This document shows, one piece after another, positions 1 through 10,668 of a DNA stretch of 64,000 nt; position 1 is the first letter of the stretch, and each line of letters opens with the position of its first letter. The notes beneath the pieces were generated by a model. It made no database searches. It was not told the DNA's origin and saw only the letters and a program-made list of their open reading frames with translations. The translations under genes were made by a program, and so were the position numbers. Location of the stretch: positions 35,109,956-35,173,955 of the forward strand of contig CM049318.1 in NCBI GenBank assembly GCA_026874595.1. The letters are read 5' to 3'. Source of the stretch: Sipunculus nudus (lineage: Eukaryota > Annelida > Sipuncula > Golfingiida > Sipunculidae).

Positions 1-479
1 GTATTACAGGGAGCACAGTACCGAATAAAGTAAATGATAACTTGAAGTCTTACTTATATGAGTTATATTAGCACAGTATCAGGGCATTCACTGTCTTCAT
101 AAATTATTGAGCATTTCAAAATTAACATTCATACAATGCTGTAGAAATACTTTCGAGAATATTTTTTGTATACCTATTTAAAGGTTAAATTAATTTTTAT
201 TCATGTATCTTTTTTGTATGTTCTCGATGCATTAGTAGTAATTATTTTGCAGTGATTTTCGCGTAAATCCCGAATTTATAAATAGACACGAAAATGATAG
301 CAAAGAATTAATTACCTGTAATGTTTTGGTCCAGTATAATTTACTGTTTCCTCAGTTCAAGCAAATTCCGTAGTATGATATACTGACCCCTTGTCAAGAA
401 TGTGCTCAGAATGAAATTCTTATATTAAGGTTTTTGCATCACATAAGCAATCGTTTTGAACCGCATTATTTTTTCCTAG

Positions 480-1154
480 AGCCCAGACAACTACAAAATG
501 ACGGGAGTTCGGGTTAGCTGCATCTGCCCTACTTTTGTTGACACTAAGTTTCTTGAAAGCGCCAGACCTGGCTACATTAGACACCATGAAACTGTAAAAC
601 AGCTTATTGGGACTCTGGACAAATTGCTGTATGTAATTATATGGTACTGCAAAACTTATCCTTAATCATAATTCCATACATGTTTTTGTAATATCTGTGA
701 ACAAATTCAAATATGGTTACGTCATGTGGCGTATTTGGTACATAAAGAGAGGATCATCAAATAACAAAATTGGTAAAAGTCATTTCAGAAAGAGGATTTT
801 TCAATGCAAAATATGGAATAATCGCGAAATCATATTTTGCCGTGGTCAATTATCATATATTATCTTTACAATCCCGAGACAAGATTTGGAATTATCTCAT
901 GTATTGCGGTGGAAACTTACATGTTTGTAAGTCATAAATCATAAATAACGATTCCGAAACACATTTGGGAAAAGAAACGGGAGATAAGTAATAAACGCAA
1001 TTAACTAATAATCTCCCCCTTTTACAGGCCTTCAGACGTGGGTAAAGCACTTATTAAACTACTCATTGACGACATCGGTGGAGGCGCGGTTCTCCGAGTG
1101 TCAAGAGCGTTCGGTTTGGATTATGTGGAGTTCCCAGAACATCCAATCCAGTGA
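480..1154 (+). CDS. 15-hydroxyprostaglandin dehydrogenase-like gene, last two exons
   Basis: Two exons of a short-chain dehydrogenase/reductase are visible. Exon 480-628 follows a TTTTTTCCTAG acceptor and encodes a segment with GVRVSCICP, the strand and proline after the catalytic region in classical SDRs. It ends at a GTATGT donor. Exon 1028-1154 follows TTTTACAG and encodes 41 residues ending EFPEHPIQ and a stop. The phase fits: CT plus G rebuilds a leucine codon. The end resembles the C-terminus of NAD-dependent 15-PGDH, a cytosolic enzyme that oxidises prostaglandins. Earlier exons with the nucleotide-binding GxxxGxG and YxxxK motifs lie outside the window. A second, inverted copy is at 6180-6844. 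I am confident of an SDR end and fairly confident of the 15-PGDH assignment. Confidence 0.75.
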
Positions 1155-1560
1155 AGAAGGAGGAGTTCAATGCGCGCTTTCGCCAATGCAGTTTCGCGTT
1201 TAGATGGAGGAGAAAGGCGACTGGCTGGCGCAGCAAGAAGCCCGTTTTTATGCAGGCAAGCGTGATTCAGCCGGACACTCATTAGCAAACTGACTAGCCC
1301 ACTTTATTAGCTTATACGCGCTATGAACACTATTTAATTAATATAATTATTGAATAAACACGAGATTACAATTAGTGCGATACACAATGTACGACAAAAA
1401 AAAAGAGAACTCGCCAAATTTGAGAGTTTTTCATTTTATGAAAATTCCTGCGTAACTTTCCTTGTATCCTGCGAGGCAGTTGATCCAAGATCAAGTTCTA
1501 ATGCAAACCATGCAGAATACCGCAATTTATCATATCCCTGAGTAATTCTCTAACATTTAA
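480..1560 (+). repeat. Left arm of inverted duplication (15-PGDH 3' end and flank)
   Basis: This stretch matches the reverse complement of about 5780-6844. The match includes both exons, the intron edges, the 3' flank (GGAGGAGTTCAATGCGCGC and the GGACACTCATTAGC stretch) and downstream sequence to around 1540. Substitutions and small indels are scattered, so the duplication is not very recent. Confidence 0.8.
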
Positions 1561-4500
1561 AATACAGCATATTAACATAAAAAATAACGAATATCAGAAT
1601 GATCGACAATTTGAAAACATTATGCTTAGTGCACATGCGGTCGTAATGAATGAATGGGCTGGCCAGGTTGAACGCTATGGGGTAGCCGTGACAACCCGAC
1701 TCAGCAGGCAATCGGATAATTTGGCTGGAAGGCCTACTCGAGTCGTGATGCAAGTAACATCGAGGACTGTATCGCAGTTGTCTTGCATCAGGTTGCATTC
1801 ATATTGTAGTAAACGGCCCATAATCTCAGTATTATGCTGAGAATGATGAATTTACACAATAGTATACATTTGAGTCACAACCCAAACTGAAACACCGTCT
1901 CCATGGACACGGGTCATTCCCTGTATGACCCGCAAGCTGCCCGCGTCCTGTAATCTGTCCCAGTGCGAGCCATGCTGGTGTTCATGTGGTCATAAATTCA
2001 ACAAACATGCCGAGGGTTAGCAATGTGCTGGGTTAAAACGGAACATAAGAAAGTACACAACAAAAGTTAACGGTTGGTCTGGTTTATGTTGAGAAACAGT
2101 GTACTTGTAAGACATGAAGCGTTTGTCAGAAATGACGAAAACATTTGCATCGTCATAAGGCCTTATAACGCGTTCCTCAGACCTAGATGTAAAGACACTT
2201 TGGCGCCAGTAATCTGGTCGTAATGCCAGAGGCTTGATTTGACGCTAGCTAGAGGGGCACTAGTTGCTTTCTTGCAGATATTTAGACATGCAGCTTTTTG
2301 CTGCTCTCCAAAAGTATAAGTATAAGCGATATCCCGTATACAAATAAGGCCAATGTCGCTAAAATTTGGACAAAATAATTAAACTGTAGAATGTTTTAAC
2401 TTTGATAAGAATAATTCAAACCGGAAAAGATGGAACGTTTATATTGATATTAATAATAACAACAATAATGATAATGATAAATAGAGTTCTTTGTAACGGT
2501 CATACGAATGTCTGGGATCTCTACCTACGCTCTTATATTTTGTATAGTCAAGGCTGTATATCTGTTGCTGTCCATTCTTTGGGTTGGTTAGAATATAGAC
2601 TCAGATAGTCGGAAAATACGTTTATTGCGCAGGTCAAAAACTGTGTCGTGGTGATAGTCAATGTCACGGTTTTCGGAGTTGATCGAGATAATGGGAGAAA
2701 TATTAAATATATTTCAACAAAATATATATTTCAGCTGATTTGACTTTGGACATAAAGATCAATGTCACCAATGTTCAAACCTTTTCGAGAATCAGGTAGC
2801 AACAACTTTTGAAAAAAAAAATACAAAGCACAATGAGCAAGACTTCCGACAATTAAAGCTTAAAGACCCAAGTCGACGCCACAAATTTTCAAGCTCATTC
2901 AAGAACTTGGATATCAAATTTTAAGAATCAAAAGCAATTTCATGGGAATATCGTGAAAAAATCAGCGTAATCATGACAAGAAAGGATGATACACATAAAT
3001 ACCTTTGTAAATCTTCATGTAAAAGAGTACTTATTTGACCTATAACAGTTAATAACTGCTGGCTAGACAATAATAGCGGCCACAGAACAAAATATTACCA
3101 CCGTCGTCAAGGGATTCAGAATGGTATGTTCGCCCAAGTAGCATTTGACATTGAAGGTCAAAATCAAGGTCAATAGGTCAAATGTGGCAAACTTTATTTT
3201 GATCTATTCAATTAGGACAGAGTTTAGTTTAAAAAAATGAAATTTGTATGAGATATACGGATTGTAATTCTTTAAATAAATAGTAAATATGAATGATAAT
3301 GTAAAGACAAACGCCATTACTCCTTTATTATTCGTTTTTGTCATACGTGAGGATGCATTGTTTCTCCAATAGATTTTCGTTCCAATCTTACCCGATTATG
3401 CACAATAATGATATAGATGATTCCGAAGAGTTTTACTTTGTAGTACTGAATTTTCACTCTATTTAAAGGTTAATTTCAAGGTCAGTGGTCAAGAGAAATT
3501 ATCACAATTTTGCCAGACTTCATTAAAAAAATTAACTATATACCAAATGCCCTACCTTTTTGACTTTGCACTAAAATTAATTGTGTATTGTGATCATCGA
3601 TTTCATATATTAGAGTCAATCGGTCTCAAATTATAGCATTTTCAAGATTAAATCTAAACACAATAAACTTTCATTTCAGTATGACTATTTTTTTATAAAT
3701 GAACTTTTAGCTTACTACAGAATTAAAGAGATTCATCATTTAAATAACACATAATAATTTGAGGGCTTTTCAATGAAAACTGTCTTGAACCCCATAACGG
3801 CTTTACTTGGGCAATTTTAATTCGAAGACTTCGAAGAAACTTCCATGAATTACACGTGAAAATCCCGGTGTCAACCTAGCTCGTTGTACCACTCCTGCGG
3901 GTTCAGGGTGTGTCTCAAACAGGAACCCCGAAGGCGAACTTGTTGAGAATGAAACGTGATTGTTGGCTACAGTCTCCCCATAAACAGCGATCTCCTTGTT
4001 TTGGGTTCGTACATCCTTACAAAGTCATGATCGTTTATATTTAAAAAATAAGTACTTCAAAGAGTCATGATTTGGGCACTTCTCCCCTTAGTGTGTCGTC
4101 TAACGTAGGTTGACATCCGCTCTTTCAATTGCCGTCATACCAATCTTAAGAAAACTTTCTTATAAATATGCCTTGGCAGTCTTCGTTCAGCTAAGCACGA
4201 CTTCCAGATATAGAAGTTCAAGACGAGATTTTTGCAATAACATTAGTAGATATTTTCAATGTCGTTTGACAAGATGCCTCGCTTCAAGTCATTTTTTGCG
4301 TCTTCATAAAGGCAGAGGTCTCGCATTCCTGAATTTTCAAAATTAAGAATAGCTCATGAGAAGATGTAAATATGTCAAATGAGCAATCGCAGTAAAACAG
4401 AAATGTAAATGATTAATTCCATTAAAAATGTCCTCCCTTTCTTTTCTTACTTTCTCGTTACTGATAAATACTGTTCCCCACATATCTGACAAATAAGTAT

Positions 4501-5779
4501 TTTTATGGGATTTTCTATATATATCCATTTACTGGCAAATTTATAAATGAGTGCTGACCTCAATAGACGATCTGCTTTTTTATATTCAAACGTGATCTAC
4601 TGAAACACGATACCTCTTCCCTTTGCATTTATTAAGTGGTTACATCTATCACTGTAGTTATTTAATAGTTGCATACCATCCGGCCGGAACATATTCCATC
4701 ATATTCATCATGCATCTGGTTGGCAGCTGTACCATTCTGTATTATTGACACAATGACAAATGAACTTTTTAGATAAATAATGACAGCGTATAAATATATA
4801 AGTAAATGAAATACCATAAACTTTAATTTTCCAGGAAACATGACTCAATAAAACTGACAAACGTAATATGATAAATACCTTCAAGTTTCAGTTGTAATTA
4901 ACTATTTTTTTAGGACACAGGGCTAAAAAAGTAAATTTTCAGCTTATTAATGCAAACCTCCTAATATGTGTTGTTATTATTTAGCTTATTTTTTACTTGT
5001 GTACATAAGAAAGCAAACGGTTGTAGATCGAAATGTTGGAAAATATTACCAATTATACCCAACTGAGTCACTTGGTTGTCCCTTAGTTGCTTTTTTATGC
5101 AAAATGATTGGCAATCCGGTGTAAAATTCAAAAGTAAAAGAAGCGGTTGATGTTAGAGATTGAGTAAATACATATTTTACACGGCACTACCGCCATCTGT
5201 AGGACACCATTTTCACATTCTTTTATATCTTGATTAACATATATAACTTATAAGTCATCATATACTGGCAAATTTACACTTGCGACGCAATATTCGTTCA
5301 GCTTCGTAGAGTAACTTCAATTTGTTTGTTTTTCATATTTTGATATCTTATTCATAGCTTTGCATGAAGAATTAATTCATTTATGTGAACCATATTATAA
5401 CTGCTCCTATCTGTGTATTAAACTTGCTTGATTCGCTTTTGTTTGACTCACTTGGATAGGAGACGTCCAATGATGTTAAAATTTAGATCAGGGGTATATC
5501 AAAGACGGGCTTAGTAGAACTTCGTTCTTGACGTGATGTGTCTGCTTTACAAACAGATATACACTCGGGACTATACAAAATACGTGGGGTTAGAGATCCC
5601 ACATGACCGTATTATAATGTCCTTTCTTTCCCAATTAAATTTATTCTTATTTATTCCAGCCTGGCCAGACCATTTATTCATCACGGCTGCATGTGTACTA
5701 AGCATAATGTCTTTGAATGGCCAATCACCCTGATATTTATTATTGTTTATTTTTTTTGCTGTATTAAATATGTTAGTGG
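1561..5779. other. Gene-free spacer of the inverted duplication
   Basis: I see no supportable gene on either strand; the open frames are short and without codon structure. The DNA is AT-rich. Around 3140-3190 there are several AGGTCA half-site-like words (AAGGTCAAAATCAAGGTCAATAGGTCA split over short gaps), a texture common in invertebrate intergenic repeats. No tRNA or long tandem array was seen. Confidence 0.5.
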
Positions 5780-6844
5780 ATTACTAAGAGACATGGGAAT
5801 TGCCACATTCTGCATAGTTTGCATTAGACCTTGAGTTTGGATCAAATGCCTCGCTTGGATACAAGGAACTGCTGCGTAGACACTTTCATAAATAAAAGAC
5901 CGTCACATTTTGCAAGTTCCATTTAATTTGTTGTACATTTTGCATCGCAATAATTGTAATATCGTATTTATTCAATAATTAAATAATGAAATAGAGTTCA
6001 TAGAGCGTATAAGCTAATATAGTTAGATTGGGCACGTCATTTTGGCCTTGCTAATGAGTGTCCGGCTGAATCAAGCATGCATCCACAAACAGACATTCGG
6101 CAGCGCAAACCAGTCGCTTTTCTCCTGAATCTACACAAGAAACTGCATTGGCGAAAGCGCGCATTGAACTCCTCCTTTTTCACTGGATTGGATGTTCTGG
6201 GAACTCCACATAATCCAAACCGAACGCTCTTGACACTCGGAGAACCGCGCCTCCACCGATGTCGTCAATGAGTAGTTTAAGAAGTGCTTTACCCACGTCT
6301 GAAGGCCTGTAAAAGGGGAAGATTATTTGTTGTCTGCATTTATTAATTATGTAACGTCTCTTATCCCAATTTTTTTTTCGGAATTGAAATTTATGATTTA
6401 TGGCTTGCAAACACGTAACGTTCCAATGCAAAATATGGAATAATGGCGAAATCTTGTTTCAGAATCGTAAAGATAATATAATGGTAATATAGTGGTAATT
6501 TACCACTGCAAAATACGGTTTCGCGATTATGCCACATTATGCATTGAAAAATACATTTTTAAAATTAAATTTTACTATTTTTTCCTATTTGATGATCCTC
6601 TCTTTTTATTTGCCACGTACGCCACACAACATTGTTCACACATATAACAAATACATGTACGGAATTCTGATTAGGGATATGTTAACAATACCATATGATT
6701 ACATACAGCAATTTGTCGAGCGTCCCCAAAAGATGTTTTACAGTTTCATAGTGCCTTATGTAGCCAGGTCTATTGTTTTCAAGAAAGTGCGAGTCAACTG
6801 AAGTAGGGCAGATGCAGCTTACCCGAACTCCCGTCAGTTTGTAG
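5780..6844 (-). repeat. Right arm of inverted duplication
   Basis: Reverse-complement counterpart of 480-1560. Homology stops abruptly at 6844, where the tandem unit begins at 6845. Confidence 0.8.
6180..6844 (-). pseudogene. Truncated second 15-PGDH-like copy
   Basis: The terminal exon is 6180-6306 (stop at 6180-6182, acceptor CAG just beyond 6306). It encodes almost the same 41 residues as the plus-strand copy, with ALLKLL for ALIKLL. The preceding exon starts from its donor at 6706 and runs up to 6844. It contains GVRVSCICPTSVD and the TLDKLL end, but differs from the first copy at several residues. The exon loses its 5' edge at 6844/6845: the acceptor and everything upstream are replaced by unrelated tandem-unit sequence. 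An open frame continues by chance through the junction. Without upstream exons in this orientation it cannot encode a whole SDR, so I call it a truncated copy. Confidence 0.75.
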
Positions 6845-7175
6845 GGGAACAGGCTGATTCGTCCCCAAATCCATTTCGTTCTCGTCTTTTCGTACTCCCC
6901 CCTGTTTCTCCATAGGTCCGGTTCGCCCCCAGGAATGAGGTCCTCGACCTGTTCGTCCTCATATTTGCAAAAATGATGCCAATTCGTCCACAGTATTAAA
7001 TACCTATGTCTAAACAAAACGGTATATCTGATCCCCGATACATATGACGGGTATACATTTCAGGTATTTATCGATAATTATAAATGCATTTTAGCGGATA
7101 TTTCTTTTCGAGAATTGATCTGGAGATGCGTAGTAATACGCATATTCGTTCACCTAATGTGATGTCCCATGGTGA

Positions 7176-7340
7176 GTTTTAAGAACCGGCCTGTACGGTT
7201 ATTCCAAAATCAGTCATGTCTGGACAGAAGCAGCGAAAACAGCGACGGCCGGCATTTACGGTGGAAAGTACACGATTCCCTGCTTCACGGACGTGATTCC
7301 GGGTCAGAATGTTTCGGAGATTTATACGAAAGCGATGGCG
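7176..7340 (+). other. Possible coding exon, function unknown
   Basis: A 55-codon open frame ends exactly at a GTAAGA donor-like site (GCG before GT at 7341). Its translation is compositionally protein-like, with a GGKYTIPCF segment and EIYTKAMA before the donor. I do not recognise the family. The copy in unit B (28383-28547) differs by one codon (CAG to CTG). A shorter ATG frame overlaps in another phase. This may be a relic exon of a host gene carried into the duplicated unit. Confidence 0.25.
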
Positions 7341-7654
7341 GTAAGAAATATATATTAAATGCAATTATAGGGTATTTTTAGGCTGAGTAAAATCCAGTAA
7401 AATCCAGCACGTAGAGAGAACAAGGTGGGATACATCACGCTTGAAGTGTCGGTTCGAGATAACGAGGTGTGAAGTCGTTCAGTTTTATGACCCCGCTTAT
7501 CAGTCAAGTAGCAATTGGCATTACAATGACACGTGGCCACGGCATTTACTGTACAATAAGTAAATCATGTGATGGTTTATATATGATCAAATGGGCACAG
7601 CACTGCTTATCAGCTATTACGAAAGCGGTGTAGAAGAAATAAATCATCGCTGAA

Positions 7655-7656
<2 letters not shown>

Positions 7657-7694
<38 letters not shown>
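7657..7694. repeat. (TA)n microsatellite
   Basis: Nineteen AT dinucleotides. Copy B has 18 at 28864-28899. Confidence 0.95.
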
Positions 7695-7696
<2 letters not shown>

Positions 7697-8387
7697 CGTT
7701 GTTTAATATGGTTGTATATTGTATTTGATATACTTAATGAGGAATATATTTAAAGAAACATATATAAAGCTACATGCAATTGTTTTAACTAACATGTGAA
7801 ATATTATGTTATTTTGTGATACAAGGTTTTTGTGTTCGCTGTAATATGTTGATTCATTTATATGTATTGTATGAATCACTCTCACATTCTATTTAATTAT
7901 ACTCTATTATACTACATAATGCATCAAATGTTAAGGAATATGATTATTTAATTAGACATAAAGGTATGAGGTTATAACATGTTTATATTAATCAGATTAT
8001 ATTTTATTGTGTAGTATATCTGATGTATTTACCAATATATGTTATTAATATATTTTTATATATGTATATATATTAATATCGCAGATATCCAGATAATCAT
8101 AATGTAAATATAAATACTGATATCATTATACATGATAATCATAAGCATAAACATAATACTATTTTATAATATTTGTTATATCAACTCCATATGCATCGTG
8201 TAGTATTCTGAAGCAATAATCTATATATTTAATAAATGCTGTATACATGTATTTGAAAAACATTTATATAATGTGGACGAGTCACGTTCATTTATAAAAC
8301 AATGGCTTATTTAAGTATTTGATGAAACAAGTGCGGATGCTATTAACAGTGGGCTTGTTATATTTAGGTGTATAAACTTCCTCTGCG

Positions 8388-8523
8388 AAACAAGGACGAT
8401 TTATGGGGGGACATTACGTCGCCTCCAGGTCTTGTTTGTATAGCACTCAGGAAGCAAAACAAGGACGATTTATGGGGGAATTACGTCGCCTCCAGGCCTT
8501 GTTTGTATAGCACTCAGGAAGCA
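8388..8523 (+). repeat. Two-unit tandem repeat with inverted arms, copy A
   Basis: Two ~68 bp units, each starting AAACAAGGACGATTTATGG and ending with CTTGTTTGTATAGCACTCAGG. Within each unit the AAACAAGG start can pair with the CCTTGTTT (or GTCTTGTTT) segment about 40 nt later, so each unit is a stem-loop module. Confidence 0.8.
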
Positions 8524-8869
8524 CAATAGACTCAAGCCGTTGGTCGTATATAGCACTCGAACAAATATTGAAGCCAATTATATATACCATAAATCATGAT
8601 ATATAATTGTGGACGTGTTGTCTTTGTGGTTACGTTCACGTGAAACGGTAAATGATATAATTATTTTTAATCTATAGCTGTTATTGAACCATTTTACACA
8701 TATTGTCAGTTTGTTCGGATTGATCACTTAAAAGATATAGTGCGTTGACAATTTAACGTATGCACATGTGGGGATGAACACATCCTAATTAAATCCAACA
8801 GGAGAGCAAAACGAGATGATTTATTCTGAAATAAATATTGTTCACTGACCTTTTTTAGTAAGAATATTG

Positions 8870-9058
8870 AAATCATTCTACATGAAATGCTATTAATTGT
8901 CTTACTATAGTAACATACTAATCTTCATTCAATCTTCACCGTTTCTGTTGAACAGTTGAACACATTTAAATTCATCCTTCATGACATGCTATTAATTGTT
9001 TTACTATAGTAACATTCGTATCTTAATTCAATCTTCACAGTTTTTGTTGAACAGTTAT
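8870..9058 (+). repeat. Diverged ~100 bp direct duplication
   Basis: Two units share ATGCTATTAATTGT, TTACTATAGTAACAT, TTCAATCTTCAC and GTTGAACAGTT in the same order, with substitutions between. The same pair occurs in copy B near 30075-30263. Confidence 0.75.
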
Positions 9059-9801
9059 AAAAATTCATTTATCTGCAATGTATACTTTAGCACCTTGTGT
9101 TTTTTTTAATTTGTGTTGTCTACAGCACAGCAAAAATCTTCATGTAATTATTGCATTTAAAACAATCTGATTTGTATTATTCATTTACATGATATTTAAT
9201 AATCCATATATAAATCTTAAATCTCTAATACTTCAATCCACAGTAAAGTATGTACTTATAAATCTTGGTATTCTTGTATCATGTATCTCGGCGAAAGAAT
9301 ACAATACGTTTTGAATTCTATAAAATATGGTTACATCAATGCTACTTTTATGATCCATACAATGATGTAAAGGAACCTTCTAGGATAGACCACAGCAACA
9401 TTTATCCAATGAGGAACAAGAATGCCTTACAGGGAATTCCCCTTCCAAAGTTACAGTGAGTTATTACTCACATAATGTCATAAAAATGTCACGTTCTGCA
9501 ATTATGCAATAGGCTGGGTATTTTATGAAATAACACCCCCTTGAGGAAGACCCATATATCTATAATTAATCAGGAAATATATTGAAATGGACCAGGAAGT
9601 TATATCGACCGATGAACATTAATCTCCATTTCCTCACGGAAATAACTGTTTCATAACATCCCAAGCCTATTGAAAATCACGAAAGCGTAATTTATATGTC
9701 ATATTTTTTTAGAAATATTTAACAATAACGTTAAGAGGGGGGTTTTGAGGAAGTTTTGCCATTGTGTTATATTTACTATAAAAGGGAGAGCCAACCGATA
9801 G

Positions 9802-10668
9802 ATGCTATTATTTGAAGACAGAATTCCAGATCGAATTCAGCTGTTCAACAAATCTTACACAGGTAGGCTGATTTCATATTATCTAAAGTGTGTTCATGCA
9901 TGCAGCGAAATGACACGTTATTACTGCTCCACGCAAGCTGTTCTCAGGTTCATCAACGTGGACGCCTGGCGTGTAAATTCGCCCCTGCCGTTTCATACAA
10001 TCAACGAAATTGAGTTCGTAGCATTTCTGAGTGCATTATCAGATATCTTGTGGTTGACAAAATCGCTACTGAGACAGATGAGACGATACGACCTCTTAAG
10101 CCATGCGTTCAGTGATACCGACATCGATCGTTTATACACACATCAAGACGTACGACGTCTAATCAGAAGTCTGTACGTGAACAATTCAATCAGAACATTT
10201 AAAAATCTGTTACTACTCAGACTTTGCGTTCAGGTGGTCAGACAGAGGCGTGCTGATAATTTCATTCGTATGTTTCTGCCACCACAATTGGACTTTCGAA
10301 TAACAGGAAGACAGCGGAACCGAAGTGAAACAAATAACTCACTACACGACACAGGTCGCCTGACTGATGATTTGAGCACCCATGATTCGAATAATGCACC
10401 AATGGTCTCAAATGATCTCGACATCAGGGTACGACTGGAACAAGCCAACAATGAAATCGCACGTCTGAGATCCGTCAACGAACAAGAATTGTTTATGTGC
10501 AAAATCTGTCTGACAGAGGTTGTTAATTGTGTATTAAAAAAATGTGGACATGCATATTGCCGTGACTGTCTTATAGAAAATTTAAGTAGCAGCACTTCTG
10601 CTGGAATTAAGTGTCCGAAATGCAGAAAAAACACAAGACGTGGTGACATAATTACGTTGTACATATAA
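9802..10668 (+). CDS. DED-like/RING-finger protein, copy A (288 aa)
   Basis: The C-terminal RING is complete, type C3HC4: CKIC, then KKCGH, HAYC, RDC and CPKC near residues 232-276, ending TLYI. This predicts zinc binding and E3 ubiquitin ligase activity. The N-terminal half is helical. Residues 86-102 (SLLRQMRRYDLLSHAF region) contain RYDLL at 95-99, matching the RxDLL signature of death effector domains. A region around residues 105-162 (RRLIRSLY, LLLRLCVQVVRQ, FLPP) aligns with the longer RING protein at 55798-57759. A polar linker separates the two. The ATG used follows GGGAGAGCCAACCGATAG; an upstream exon cannot be excluded. AATAAA lies at 10702-10707. The RING call is firm; the DED call rests on one motif and helix pattern. 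Confidence 0.8.
   Translation: MLLFEDRIPDRIQLFNKSYTGRLISYYLKCVHACSEMTRYYCSTQAVLRFINVDAWRVNSPLPFHTINEIEFVAFLSALSDILWLTKSLLRQMRRYDLLSHAFSDTDIDRLYTHQDVRRLIRSLYVNNSIRTFKNLLLLRLCVQVVRQRRADNFIRMFLPPQLDFRITGRQRNRSETNNSLHDTGRLTDDLSTHDSNNAPMVSNDLDIRVRLEQANNEIARLRSVNEQELFMCKICLTEVVNCVLKKCGHAYCRDCLIENLSSSTSAGIKCPKCRKNTRRGDIITLYI

Noticed and set aside
6682-7017. 111-codon minus frame fusing unit sequence to the 15-PGDH exon
   Set aside because: The fusion crosses the breakpoint; the left part has no counterpart in frame at copy B, so the openness is probably chance.
9265-9459. 64-codon plus frame in the AT-rich part (B: 30470-30664)
   Set aside because: Starts at a non-ATG codon, has no homology in the window and no promoter or splice support; identity between copies reflects the recent duplication.
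10230-10664. 144-codon antisense frame under the RING gene (also 31435-31869)
   Set aside because: A shadow of the RING coding sequence; the plus frame has the complete zinc motif and homology to 55798-57759.
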